9,325 bases of DNA from Vulcanimicrobiota bacterium (GCA_013043945.1 JABEUW010000168.1:1-9325); one strand, 5' to 3'. Positions 1 to 6,373 are shown, counted from the stretch's first letter. The notes: generated by a model not told the origin, from the letters alone. Numbers and translations: made by a program.

Positions 1-117
1 ATCCTCGCCATGATCTCGTCCACGTCGCGAATGTCCACTTGCTGTTCCGCCAAGCGCGCGACGGCGAGGTTGCCATTTGCGATGACGTAGAGCGCTCGGC
101 GCTCACCATCGACCTAG
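1..117. other. Left-edge stretch with no assignable gene
   Basis: No gene can be assigned with confidence. One + frame stays open from the left edge to a TAG at 88-90. It includes a possible 26-codon peptide from the ATG at 10, rich in Met, Thr, Ser and Cys, but with no ribosome-binding site. A second + frame is open right through into hom. One minus frame also reads like protein for about 37 codons but has an in-frame stop at 114-116 and no good start. If a + strand gene or leader ends here, the hairpin at 118-147 would follow it. No riboswitch class, including an S-box core, is recognised in it. Confidence 0.3.
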
Positions 118-150
118 GCGCCCCCGTCGCAGCAGCGACGGGGGCGCTTT
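118..150 (+). terminator. Perfect 13-bp GC hairpin before hom (terminator or attenuator)
   Basis: Arms at 118-130 and 135-147 are perfect inverted complements with a 4-nt AGCA loop, followed by TTTCATTT. This has the form of an intrinsic terminator with a short U-tract. It ends about 30 bp before the hom ribosome-binding site, and no promoter is visible in the gap. It may therefore be an attenuator in the hom leader rather than only the end of an upstream gene. No antiterminator pairing was identified. Confidence 0.6.
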
Positions 151-193
151 CATTTCCTCAGTCGCTTTCCTCATCTCACCAGGAGGCAGACCC

Positions 194-1303
194 ATGCAAG
201 CATCAATCGGAATCGGTATTCTCGGCTGCGGCGTCGTCGGCGGCGGCGTCGCCCAGCGCTTACTGGCAAAAGAGCCACACGTCTACGGCGTCGATCATAC
301 CGTCCACGCCATCGCCGTGCGCTCGCTCGCTACCGAGCGTGCCGAGGGAATCCCCCGCTCGTTGCTGATCGATTCGGCGAACGCTCTGCTCGCCGATCAT
401 CGTATCGATCTCGTCGTCGAGACGATGGGCGGGACGACGCTCGCTGCGGAATTCGTGGAGCGTGCGCTCGAACGCGGTTGCCACGTCGTTACTGCGAACA
501 AGGCGCTGATCGGTTCGCAGGGGCCACGGCTCCACGCCCTCGCGGCGCGGCGCGGGTTGAGCTTGCGATACGAAGCCGCGGTCGGCGGCGCGCTCCCGAT
601 TCTGCGAACGGTCGACGAGGCACTCGCAGGCGATCCCATCGAGAGCTTCGTCGGCGTGCTCAACGGCACGTGCAACGCGATTCTCAGCGCGATGGAGCAG
701 GGTGGAAGCTTCGAAGAAGCGCTCGCCGACGCACAGCGCGCCGGTTTCGCCGAGGCCGATCCCAGCGAGGATATCGACGGCGTCGATAGCGCGCATAAAC
801 TCGCCATTCTCGTTCAACGCGCCTTCGGCGCCGCCGCGATTACGCCGCGCCTGCGCTATCGCGGTATCCGCGGGATCGACGGCGATGCGCTGCGCCGCTA
901 TAGCAAGCGCGGTTACCGCATGAAACTCCTCGCAGCGGCACGACGCGATGAGGACGGCATCGCGGCGGAGGTCGCTCCGGCGCTCGTGCCTCGCGAGCAT
1001 CCACTCGGCGCGCTCGAGGGAGCGCAGAATGGCGTCCTGTTACGCGCGCGTGACGCCGGCGAGCTCTACCTCCGCGGCGTCGGCGCGGGACGCCCCGCAA
1101 CTTCGAGCGCGATTCTCGGCGATATCGCCGACGTGCTGCGTGGCATCGTCGCCCGCACGCAACGCAACGATCGCATCGACGGCTTCGCGCCGATTCTCGA
1201 CATTCGCCCGATCTTTCCCGACACGCTCGCCATCTGGAACGATGGCTTCCTCACATCTCCGGCGACGCAGCTCGACGCTGCGCACTCATCGTCGGCACAC
1301 TAA
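194..1303 (+). CDS. hom: Homoserine dehydrogenase, short form without ACT domain
   Basis: NAD(P)-dependent reduction of aspartate semialdehyde to homoserine, the branch point to Met and Thr; cytoplasmic. The 369-aa protein starts with a Rossmann fold carrying GCGVVG at residues 11-16. The TANKALI motif is at 100-106 and the NGTCN substrate-domain motif at 157-161. The family signature runs from A180 to K202, with E187, D198 and K202 at the spacing of the catalytic Glu, Asp and Lys of yeast homoserine dehydrogenase. The chain stops soon after the catalytic domain, so the C-terminal ACT domain of the usual 400-440-aa enzymes is missing. Allosteric threonine feedback through that domain is therefore not expected. 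The ATG at 194 follows a strong AGGAGG (181-186) with 7-nt spacing. It is first in a hom-metY-metX operon, so its product probably feeds mainly methionine synthesis. Confidence 0.95.
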   Translation: MQASIGIGILGCGVVGGGVAQRLLAKEPHVYGVDHTVHAIAVRSLATERAEGIPRSLLIDSANALLADHRIDLVVETMGGTTLAAEFVERALERGCHVVTANKALIGSQGPRLHALAARRGLSLRYEAAVGGALPILRTVDEALAGDPIESFVGVLNGTCNAILSAMEQGGSFEEALADAQRAGFAEADPSEDIDGVDSAHKLAILVQRAFGAAAITPRLRYRGIRGIDGDALRRYSKRGYRMKLLAAARRDEDGIAAEVAPALVPREHPLGALEGAQNGVLLRARDAGELYLRGVGAGRPATSSAILGDIADVLRGIVARTQRNDRIDGFAPILDIRPIFPDTLAIWNDGFLTSPATQLDAAHSSSAH

Positions 1304-1318
1304 CGAAAGGACCATCTC

Positions 1319-2614
1319 ATGTCCGTACCTACCCAAGAAACCCGATCTCGAGGCCTTAATACGCTCGCCCTTCACGCCGCCTTCGACGGCGATCCGAGCA
1401 CAAAATCTCGCGCGCTCCCGATCTATCAGACCACGTCGTATCGCTTCGACGATACCGCACATGCCGGGCGCCTCTTCGGGCTCGAAGAGTTCGGCAATAT
1501 TTACACCCGTATCAATAATCCCACCACCGACGTTCTCGAAAAGCGGATCGCCGAACTCGAAGGCGGCGTCGGCGCGCTCGCCGTCGCGAGCGGCCAAGCT
1601 GCGGCGATCTACTCCATCCTCAATCTCGCCGGAGCCGGCGACCACATCGTCAGCTCCGCATCACTCTACGGCGGCACCTATAACGCCTTCGCACACACGC
1701 TGCAGCGATTCGGCATCACCGTATCGCTCGTCGATTTCTCCGATCTCGCCGCGATCGAGGCAGCGATTCGCCCAACGACGAAGGCGCTCTACGGCGAGAG
1801 TATCGGCAATCCGCGCTTAGACGTGCTCGACATTTCCCGCGTCGCAGAAATCGCTCACCGCCATTCGCTACCGCTCATCGTCGACAATACGCTTGCGACG
1901 CCGTACCTGCTACGGCCGATCGAGCACGGCGCCGATATCGTCGTCCATTCGGCGACGAAATTTATCGGCGGACACGGCGTAGCGATCGGCGGAATCATCG
2001 TCGACGGCGGCCGCTTCGACTGGGCAACGAGTTCGCGTCACCCCGACTTTTCCAGCCCCGACCCGACCTACAACAATATCGAATACGCCGCCGCATTCGG
2101 AGCGGCGGCCTATATCGTGAAGGCGCGCGTGCAATTGCTGCGCGATATCGGCGCAGCACTCTCGCCCTTTAATGCCTGGCTGCTGCTGCAGGGGCTCGAG
2201 ACGCTGGGAGTGCGCATCGAGCGGCATGTCGCCAATGCTACGAAGGTTGCAAAGTATCTCGCCGAGCATCCGCGGGTCGCCTCCGTGCGCTACCCCGGCC
2301 TAGAAAGCGATCCTCAGCATCCGCTCGCTCGACGCTATCTTCCGAAGGGTGCGGGAGCGATCGTTACCTTCGACGTGCGCGGTGGTGAGGCTGAAGCTCG
2401 CGCGGCGATCGACCGTTTGCAGCTTTTCTCACTGCTCGCCAATGTCGGTGACGCAAAGTCGCTCGCGATCCACCCCGCTTCGACGACGCACCGACAGTTG
2501 CGGCCGCAAGAACGGTTGGCGAGCGGAGTTACCGAGAGTACGATTCGGCTCTCCGTCGGCATCGAGGATATCGAGGATATCGTCGCCGACCTCGCGAGCG
2601 CTCTAGGATCGTGA
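1319..2614 (+). CDS. metY: O-acetylhomoserine sulfhydrylase (PLP-dependent)
   Basis: Makes homocysteine from O-acetylhomoserine and sulfide (direct sulfhydrylation); a cytoplasmic enzyme of the Cys/Met-metabolism PLP family. The 431 aa fit MetY, which is longer than the roughly 390 aa of MetB/MetC. Visible motifs are the N-terminal YTRINNPT at 62-69, SGQAA at 91-95, the cofactor Asp in VDNT at 188-191, and the PLP-binding lysine K214 in SATKFIGG at 211-218. The C-terminal substrate motif HPASTTHRQL is at 385-394. The ATG lies 15 bp after hom and is preceded by GAAAGGA (1305-1311). Its last bases overlap metX. Pairing with metX supports the O-acetyl substrate and MetY rather than cystathionine gamma-synthase. 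A diverged copy of its 3' end lies at about 5866-6074. Confidence 0.93.
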   Translation: MSVPTQETRSRGLNTLALHAAFDGDPSTKSRALPIYQTTSYRFDDTAHAGRLFGLEEFGNIYTRINNPTTDVLEKRIAELEGGVGALAVASGQAAAIYSILNLAGAGDHIVSSASLYGGTYNAFAHTLQRFGITVSLVDFSDLAAIEAAIRPTTKALYGESIGNPRLDVLDISRVAEIAHRHSLPLIVDNTLATPYLLRPIEHGADIVVHSATKFIGGHGVAIGGIIVDGGRFDWATSSRHPDFSSPDPTYNNIEYAAAFGAAAYIVKARVQLLRDIGAALSPFNAWLLLQGLETLGVRIERHVANATKVAKYLAEHPRVASVRYPGLESDPQHPLARRYLPKGAGAIVTFDVRGGEAEARAAIDRLQLFSLLANVGDAKSLAIHPASTTHRQLRPQERLASGVTESTIRLSVGIEDIEDIVADLASALGS

Positions 2615-3573
2615 CCGAACGGACGATAGCGATCGGCGCACTCGAACTCGACGGCGGGCAGATGCTGCCCGCCGTCGAGCAGCGCGTCGCGATCTACGGA
2701 GATCCCGCCTGCGGACGCATCGCGCTCGTTCTCCATGCACTCACCGGCGATCATCGTGCCGCGACATGGTGGCCGGGAATCGTCGGCGAGGGCGCACTCC
2801 TCGATCCCCGCGAGTACTGCATCGTCGGCATCAATATGCTCGGTTCGTGTTACGGATCGACGCGGGTCCGCGAGCGCATCACCATCGCCGATATCGTGCG
2901 CGCGCAGCGCCGCGCACTCGATGAACTCGGCATCGAGCGCATCGATCTCGCGATCGGCGGTTCGATGGGCGGCATGCAAGCACTGCAGTGGGCGCACGAC
3001 GCTCCCGAGCGCGTTGGACGGGCCGTCATTATCGGTGCGCCGGATCGCACCGGCACGACGGCGATTGCGTTGAATGCGATCCAACGCGATGCACTCGCGC
3101 TCGACCCGGTCGCCGGGCTCGGCCTCGCGCGCAAGATCGCGATGCTTTCATACAAAAGCGATGCCCTGCTCTCGCGACGGCACGGACGTCGCCCCGACCG
3201 CAACGGCCGAACGGGCTTCGATGTGGAAGGCTTCCTCGATGCACAGGCGGCGAAACTCATCGAGCGCATCGACGCCGAGACCTATCGCACGCTCACGCAT
3301 GCGATGGATTCCTTCGACCTGCGCGACGCACGGTGGCCGGGAACGACGCCGCCACTCACCTTCGTGGGCATCTCGTCGGATACGCTCTTCCCGGCGCGAG
3401 AAGTCCGTGATTCGGCCGAACGCATTGCCTGTGCGGGAATCGATGCGCGCTATCTCGAGTTTCGCAGCGATCACGGCCACGATGCATTTCTCGCCGAGGA
3501 CGCAGCGCTCGCCCAACTGCTTGCGCGATATATGCGGTACGACATTGTACCCACTGGAGCGACGACGCATTAA
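2611..3573 (+). CDS. metX: Homoserine O-acetyltransferase, alpha/beta-hydrolase fold
   Basis: Transfers an acetyl group from acetyl-CoA to homoserine, giving the substrate for MetY. The 320-aa alpha/beta hydrolase shows LHALTGD at 41-47, the oxyanion-region motif INMLGSCYGST at 74-84, and the nucleophile S118 in GGSMGG. D257 in ISSDTLFP and H290 in GHDAFL complete the triad. It is shorter than typical MetX (350-380 aa), apparently through a compact N-terminus and lid, but all catalytic elements are present. The GTG start at 2611 overlaps the metY stop as GTGA, indicating translational coupling. Succinyl-CoA use cannot be excluded from sequence, but the metY partner favours acetyl. Fragments of a second copy lie at about 6068-6305. 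Confidence 0.92.
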   Translation: MTERTIAIGALELDGGQMLPAVEQRVAIYGDPACGRIALVLHALTGDHRAATWWPGIVGEGALLDPREYCIVGINMLGSCYGSTRVRERITIADIVRAQRRALDELGIERIDLAIGGSMGGMQALQWAHDAPERVGRAVIIGAPDRTGTTAIALNAIQRDALALDPVAGLGLARKIAMLSYKSDALLSRRHGRRPDRNGRTGFDVEGFLDAQAAKLIERIDAETYRTLTHAMDSFDLRDARWPGTTPPLTFVGISSDTLFPAREVRDSAERIACAGIDARYLEFRSDHGHDAFLAEDAALAQLLARYMRYDIVPTGATTH

Positions 3574-3686
3574 TCGCTCGACAAAACCCGTGCGGATATA
3601 TCCGGCCTGACGGCGGTTGTGGACTACATTGCTCGTGATGCCGGAACGGACCCAATGATTGGGCGTTCCAAAGTGCTCCTTTCGGC
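3574..3686. other. Intergenic stretch between metX and the M-box promoter
   Basis: No gene is seen. The stretch contains a perfect 12-bp palindrome (3593-3604, CGGATATATCCG) and the bulged hairpin listed at 3643-3669. No canonical U-tract terminator for the met operon was found. Confidence 0.5.
3643..3669. repeat. Bulged 11-bp inverted repeat after metX
   Basis: Outer arms 3643-3648 and 3664-3669 (GGAACG/CGTTCC) and inner arms 3651-3655 and 3659-3663 (CCCAA/TTGGG) pair perfectly, with a 2-nt bulge and a TGA loop. No T-run follows. It sits about 18 bp before the -35 box of the next promoter, so it could be a weak terminator of the met operon or a binding site. The sequence does not decide between these. 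Confidence 0.4.
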
Positions 3687-3716
3687 TTGACAGTCCTACC
3701 ATGCGGCGCGTATTCT
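3687..3716 (+). promoter_or_regulatory. Sigma70-like promoter for the M-box transcript
   Basis: A perfect -35 TTGACA lies at 3687-3692 and a -10 TATTCT (4 of 6 consensus bases) at 3711-3716, with an 18-bp spacer. The predicted start, near 3723, falls just upstream of the first riboswitch helix. That is where a transcript controlled by the riboswitch should begin. Confidence 0.65.
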
Positions 3717-3726
3717 TGCGGAGGAT

Positions 3727-3885
3727 TCCTCGTTAGGTGAGGCGTCCGCACAAAAAATGCCGCTGCCCAGAAAGGTCGAGAGACCCCAATGGGTTGACCA
3801 GATCCCGCCGAATCAAGGCGGATTCTAATGCGGCTGAGTTCCTCGGGACTCTACGGTGTGCGGTGCTAAAGCTCGACGGTGAGGG
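3727..3885 (+). ncRNA. M-box (ykoK) Mg2+-sensing riboswitch aptamer
   Basis: The core matches the M-box family from end to end. GTTAGGTGAGGC is at 3732-3743. CGCTGCCCAGAAA is at 3761-3773, followed by GTCGAGAGACC and then CCAATGGGT up to 3794. CTAATGCGGCTG is at 3825-3836 and GTGCTAAAGC at 3863-3872. A closing P1 helix forms between CCTCGT (3728-3733) and ACGGTGAGG (3876-3884). M-box RNAs fold when Mg2+ is plentiful and shut off Mg2+ transporter genes (mgtE, and NRAMP-related transporters in some bacteria). Here it precedes an NRAMP-like transporter, with an intrinsic terminator in between. The assignment rests on recognised consensus, not on a covariance-model score. Confidence 0.93.
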
Positions 3886-3926
3886 AAAATCCACGGCCGA
3901 GCCGTTTGGGATTTCTTGAACTGTCG
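3874..3926 (+). promoter_or_regulatory. Candidate antiterminator of the M-box expression platform
   Basis: CGACGGT (3874-3880), part of the 3' strand of P1, can pair with ACTGTCG (3920-3926), the 5' arm of the terminator, giving seven pairs including one G-T wobble. The loop so formed encloses a separate hairpin at 3887-3914: AAATCC/GGATTT and ACGGC/GCCGT, with a CGA loop and a TTG bulge. This pairing excludes both P1 and the terminator. It gives the logic expected for an OFF switch: low Mg2+ allows readthrough and high Mg2+ causes termination. Confidence 0.6.
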
Positions 3927-3957
3927 CTTGCGAGGATGCGTGCGGCAGTTTTTATTT
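3919..3957 (+). terminator. Intrinsic terminator of the M-box leader
   Basis: AACTGTCGC (3919-3927) pairs with GCGGCAGTT (3942-3950) over 9 bp with one wobble and a 14-nt loop, followed by a T-rich run to 3957. It lies about 35 nt after the aptamer and about 140 nt before the next start codon, so it acts as a regulated terminator in the transporter leader. Confidence 0.8.
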
Positions 3958-4096
3958 TGAAAGGGGGTGATGTCAAGCCATGGACGATGGGCCTAGTAGA
4001 AGCCAACCTTGCAACCGATTCAAGATGACTCAATTTTTTCTGCTGCGTTCGTACGTCGGGCGCGGCCAACCGTAACGCTTTTGAAGGTAATGTGTC
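3958..4096. other. Leader segment between the M-box terminator and the small ORF
   Basis: This is transcribed leader downstream of the riboswitch terminator. No further RNA motif or convincing gene was recognised. A GGGGG run is followed almost at once by an ATG at 3970 that opens an 8-codon frame, which is too short and too tightly spaced to trust. The stretch also holds a T6 run near 4033. Confidence 0.4.
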
Positions 4097-4240
4097 ATGA
4101 AAAAAATCCTGGCATCCCTATTTGGTGCTGCCCTCGCTCGCCTCCGTGGCATGAGCTCGCCCCACAACGACAACCTACGCGCAGGTCACTTCGGTGATCG
4201 CGCTCCGTTCGGCGTCTACCGCGCCCTCTTCGGAGGATAG
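4097..4240 (+). CDS. Candidate 47-aa small protein upstream of the transporter
   Basis: The ATG at 4097 is preceded by TTGAAGG (4081-4087) and opens a 47-codon frame ending in TAG at 4238-4240. The peptide begins MKKILASLFGAALARLRG, a basic start followed by a short hydrophobic stretch like a signal or membrane-anchoring segment. It continues as a polar, His/Arg-containing tail ending YRALFGG. Its last codons contain the CGGAGGA that serves as the transporter's ribosome-binding site, and the transporter ATG comes 4 nt after its stop, so translational coupling is likely. No family is recognised. It could be a leader peptide controlling translation, a small transporter partner, or a chance frame. 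Confidence 0.45.
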   Translation: MKKILASLFGAALARLRGMSSPHNDNLRAGHFGDRAPFGVYRALFGG

Positions 4241-4244
4241 GCCG

Positions 4245-5864
4245 ATGGCGGAACAATTCGAAGCCGCGCATCTCGATGCGATGCACGCGGGCGATATTCG
4301 CGGTGCGTTGGGAACCATTGCCAAGAACGACACCGCTTCGCGCAAAGGGCTTTGGGCGAAGCTCGTCGCGTTTGCGGCGATTATTGGTCCGGGCTTGATC
4401 GTTATGGTCGGCGATAACGATGCGGGTGCATTCTCAACCTACGCACAGGCGGCTCAAAACTATGGCACGACGCTCCTGTGGACGCTCTTGCTCTTGATTC
4501 CAGTGCTCTTCGTGAACCAGGAAATGGTTCTGCGCCTCGGCGCGGTCACACGCGTTGGCCATGCGCGCCTGATCCTCGAGCGCTTTGGCAAGTTTTGGGG
4601 TGCCTTCAGCGTCATCGACCTTTTCATTCTTAACGCATTGACAATCGTTACGGAGTTTATCGGGATCAGCCTCGCGCTCGATTACTTCGGTTTACCAAAA
4701 ATGGCGGGCGTCGCAATCGCCGCGGTGCTCGTGATGCTGGGTGCGGCAACGGGAAATTTCCGGCGGTTCGAACGATTTGCACTGGTGTTGTGCTTCGGCA
4801 GCTTGTTGATGCTCCCGGTGCTCCTGATGGTGCATGCACCGATCGGAGAATCTGTACATGATTTCTTCGTTATCGGCATGCCCAAAGGAGCGGATTTGGG
4901 TCTCGTTATGATCCTCATCATCGGCATCGTGGGAACGACCGTCGCCCCATGGCAACTTTTCTTCCAGCAAAGCTATGTAATCGATAAGCGGATCACGACT
5001 CGGTGGCTCAATTACGAACGTTGGGATCTCGCACTCGGAATCGTTTTCGTTATTCTTGGAGGATTTGCGATATTCTCGTCTACGGCGGGCGCTTTCGCCG
5101 GACATAAGGAGTTCGGACACTTTCAAGACACGGGCGCGGTTGCTGCCGGAATCGCGCACTACGCCGGCCGACTTCCCGGCGATTTGTTCGCGCTTGCCCT
5201 TATGGATGCCGCGATCATCGGCGCGGCCGCCGTTTCGCTCTCGACTGCGTACGCCCTAGGTGACGTAATGTCGTTGAATCACTCGCTGCATCGTAAGGTT
5301 GGCGACGCCCCGGTCTTCTATCTGGTCTACGCCGGTCTGATCGCAATCGCCGCAGCAATCGTGCTCATTCCTGGAAGCCCCCTCGGGCTCCTCACGAACG
5401 CGGTGCAGGTGCTCGCGGGGGTGTTGCTCCCGAGCGCAACCGTGTTCTTGCTGCTGCTCTCCAATGACAAGCCGCTGCTCGGCCCGTGGGTAAACACACG
5501 TCGCACGAACCTCTTTACGGGCATTGTGATCGCCGCGCTCCTCATGCTCTCGGTCGTGCTCACCGCCGCCACGCTCTTTCCGGCGATCGACGCCATTCAA
5601 ATTCTCTCGATCCTTGGCGTCGGCGCCTTACTGACAGTCGTCGCGGGTGTATGGATGGCTTTTGCGCCGTCCGATCCAAACGACGACATGGTATACGATC
5701 GTTCTATGCGCCACGACTGGCAGATGCCGCCGCTCGCATCGCTTCCCAAGGTGCGCCTAACGCCGCTGAGTCGCGTGTGGCTCATGATCTTACGAGTGTA
5801 TCTCATATTAGCGGTCGGGCTTGTCGTCTTTCGCGTCGCCGCAATCGCACTGCATAGAGGGTAG
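4245..5864 (+). CDS. NRAMP-related magnesium transporter (NRMT-like)
   Basis: Inner-membrane protein of the NRAMP/SLC11 superfamily, 539 aa, with about 11-12 hydrophobic helices. The cytosolic N-terminus GDIRGALGTIAKNDT (16-30) is typical of the divergent branch. In helix 1 the aspartate D59 is kept, but canonical DPGN reads DAGA (59-62). In helix 6 canonical MPHN reads APWQ (234-237), so the metal-coordinating Met is Ala. Loss of the soft Met ligand together with an upstream M-box indicates Mg2+ uptake rather than Mn/Fe uptake. NRAMP-related Mg2+ transporters behind M-boxes are known in other bacteria. The ATG at 4245 is chosen because CGGAGGA (4231-4237) precedes it with 7-nt spacing; an in-frame GTG at 4194 has no such site and would overlap the small ORF. 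Expression should rise when Mg2+ is low. Confidence 0.88.
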   Translation: MAEQFEAAHLDAMHAGDIRGALGTIAKNDTASRKGLWAKLVAFAAIIGPGLIVMVGDNDAGAFSTYAQAAQNYGTTLLWTLLLLIPVLFVNQEMVLRLGAVTRVGHARLILERFGKFWGAFSVIDLFILNALTIVTEFIGISLALDYFGLPKMAGVAIAAVLVMLGAATGNFRRFERFALVLCFGSLLMLPVLLMVHAPIGESVHDFFVIGMPKGADLGLVMILIIGIVGTTVAPWQLFFQQSYVIDKRITTRWLNYERWDLALGIVFVILGGFAIFSSTAGAFAGHKEFGHFQDTGAVAAGIAHYAGRLPGDLFALALMDAAIIGAAAVSLSTAYALGDVMSLNHSLHRKVGDAPVFYLVYAGLIAIAAAIVLIPGSPLGLLTNAVQVLAGVLLPSATVFLLLLSNDKPLLGPWVNTRRTNLFTGIVIAALLMLSVVLTAATLFPAIDAIQILSILGVGALLTVVAGVWMAFAPSDPNDDMVYDRSMRHDWQMPPLASLPKVRLTPLSRVWLMILRVYLILAVGLVVFRVAAIALHRG

Positions 5865-5865
5865 G

Positions 5866-6074
5866 TGACCGACACGCTTTTCACCCCTTCTTCTTGGAGC
5901 GCGCACAGTCGCTGCGTCCGCGACCCAAAGTCACTGGCGATCCACGGTGCTTCGGCGACATACGGACAATTGCGGCCGCAAGAACGTTTGGCGAGCGAAA
6001 ATGGTGAGAGCATGATTCGGCTCCCCGTCGGCGAAGATATCAACAATATTTTCGCCGACCCCCCGCGCGCATAG
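5866..6074 (+). pseudogene. metY: Relic of a second metY (3' end only)
   Basis: From about 5923 the DNA aligns with the end of the intact metY (2450-2600). Matching protein pieces include KSLAIH, QLRPQERLAS and IRL.VG, about 70-75% identical at protein level up to the TAG at 6072-6074. Similarity may reach back to 5866, where LF and a GACCG...GCTTTTC pattern recur, but with frame disturbance. The PLP-binding core and everything else 5' are absent, so it cannot encode an enzyme. It starts directly after the transporter stop codon and runs into metX fragments in operon order. Confidence 0.85.
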
Positions 6075-6305
6075 CACTCATTCTCCACGCGACCAGAGGC
6101 AACCATGCGGGCCCGCGAGCACATCGCCGCCGCCGCTCACCTTCGTGGGCATCTCTTCAGATACGCTCTTCCCGGCGCGCGAAGTGCGCGATGCCGCCGA
6201 ACGCATCGCATGCGCGGGAATCGACGCTCGCTATCTCGAGCTTCGCAGCGATCACGGCCACGATGCCTTCCTCGCCGAGGACGCAGCGCTCGCGAAGTTG
6301 TTGAC
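6068..6305 (+). pseudogene. metX: Relic of a second metX, three pieces joined by deletions
   Basis: Three collinear blocks of metX are visible. Bases 6068-6112 match metX from about 2716 (RIALILHATRGNHAG against RIALVLHALTGDHRA). Bases about 6106-6130 match 2868-2895 (RxREHIA against RVRERIT). Bases about 6130-6298 match 3347-3515, including ISSDTLFPAREVRD and the SDHGHDAFLAEDAAL block with the catalytic Asp and His. The blocks lie in different reading frames and the nucleophile region is gone, so the copy is dead. The third block is nearly identical in protein (about 51 of 54 residues) with roughly 88% DNA identity, mostly synonymous differences. Confidence 0.9.
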
Positions 6306-6373
6306 CGCAAACGCATTCGCGCATGCATGTGGTTGCCGCCCCGCAGAGCACCAGCTTTCGCAAGCTCGTTAAG
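6306..6373. other. Junction between the metX relic and the insertion sequence
   Basis: Similarity to metX stops near 6305 and nothing further is recognised up to the candidate IS end at 6374. A small hairpin, AGCTT/AAGCT with a TCGC loop, lies at 6353-6366. Confidence 0.4.

Noticed and set aside
1..113. Protein-like minus-strand frame at the left edge (YVIANGNLAVARLAEQQ...)
   Set aside because: It has an in-frame stop at 114-116 and no proper start or ribosome-binding site before it. The composition is suggestive, but it cannot be called a gene from this fragment.
260..1000. Long minus-strand frame opposite hom
   Set aside because: It mirrors the codon structure of a clearly real enzyme on the + strand, is rich in Arg/Ala, and shows no family motif or start signal.
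3967..3996. Very short frame (MSSHGRWA) after the M-box terminator
   Set aside because: It is only eight codons long, with a G-run too close to the start codon to be a sound ribosome-binding site.
4194..4244. Upstream in-frame GTG start for the transporter
   Set aside because: No ribosome-binding site precedes it and it overlaps the small ORF. The ATG at 4245 has CGGAGGA at ideal spacing and begins the family-typical N-terminus.
5865..6074. Independent small gene after the transporter
   Set aside because: Its sequence is the diverged C-terminal end of MetY, so it is a relic rather than a new gene.
6145..6372. Independent small gene before the IS
   Set aside because: It is the C-terminal piece of MetX with an unrelated tail and no ribosome-binding site.
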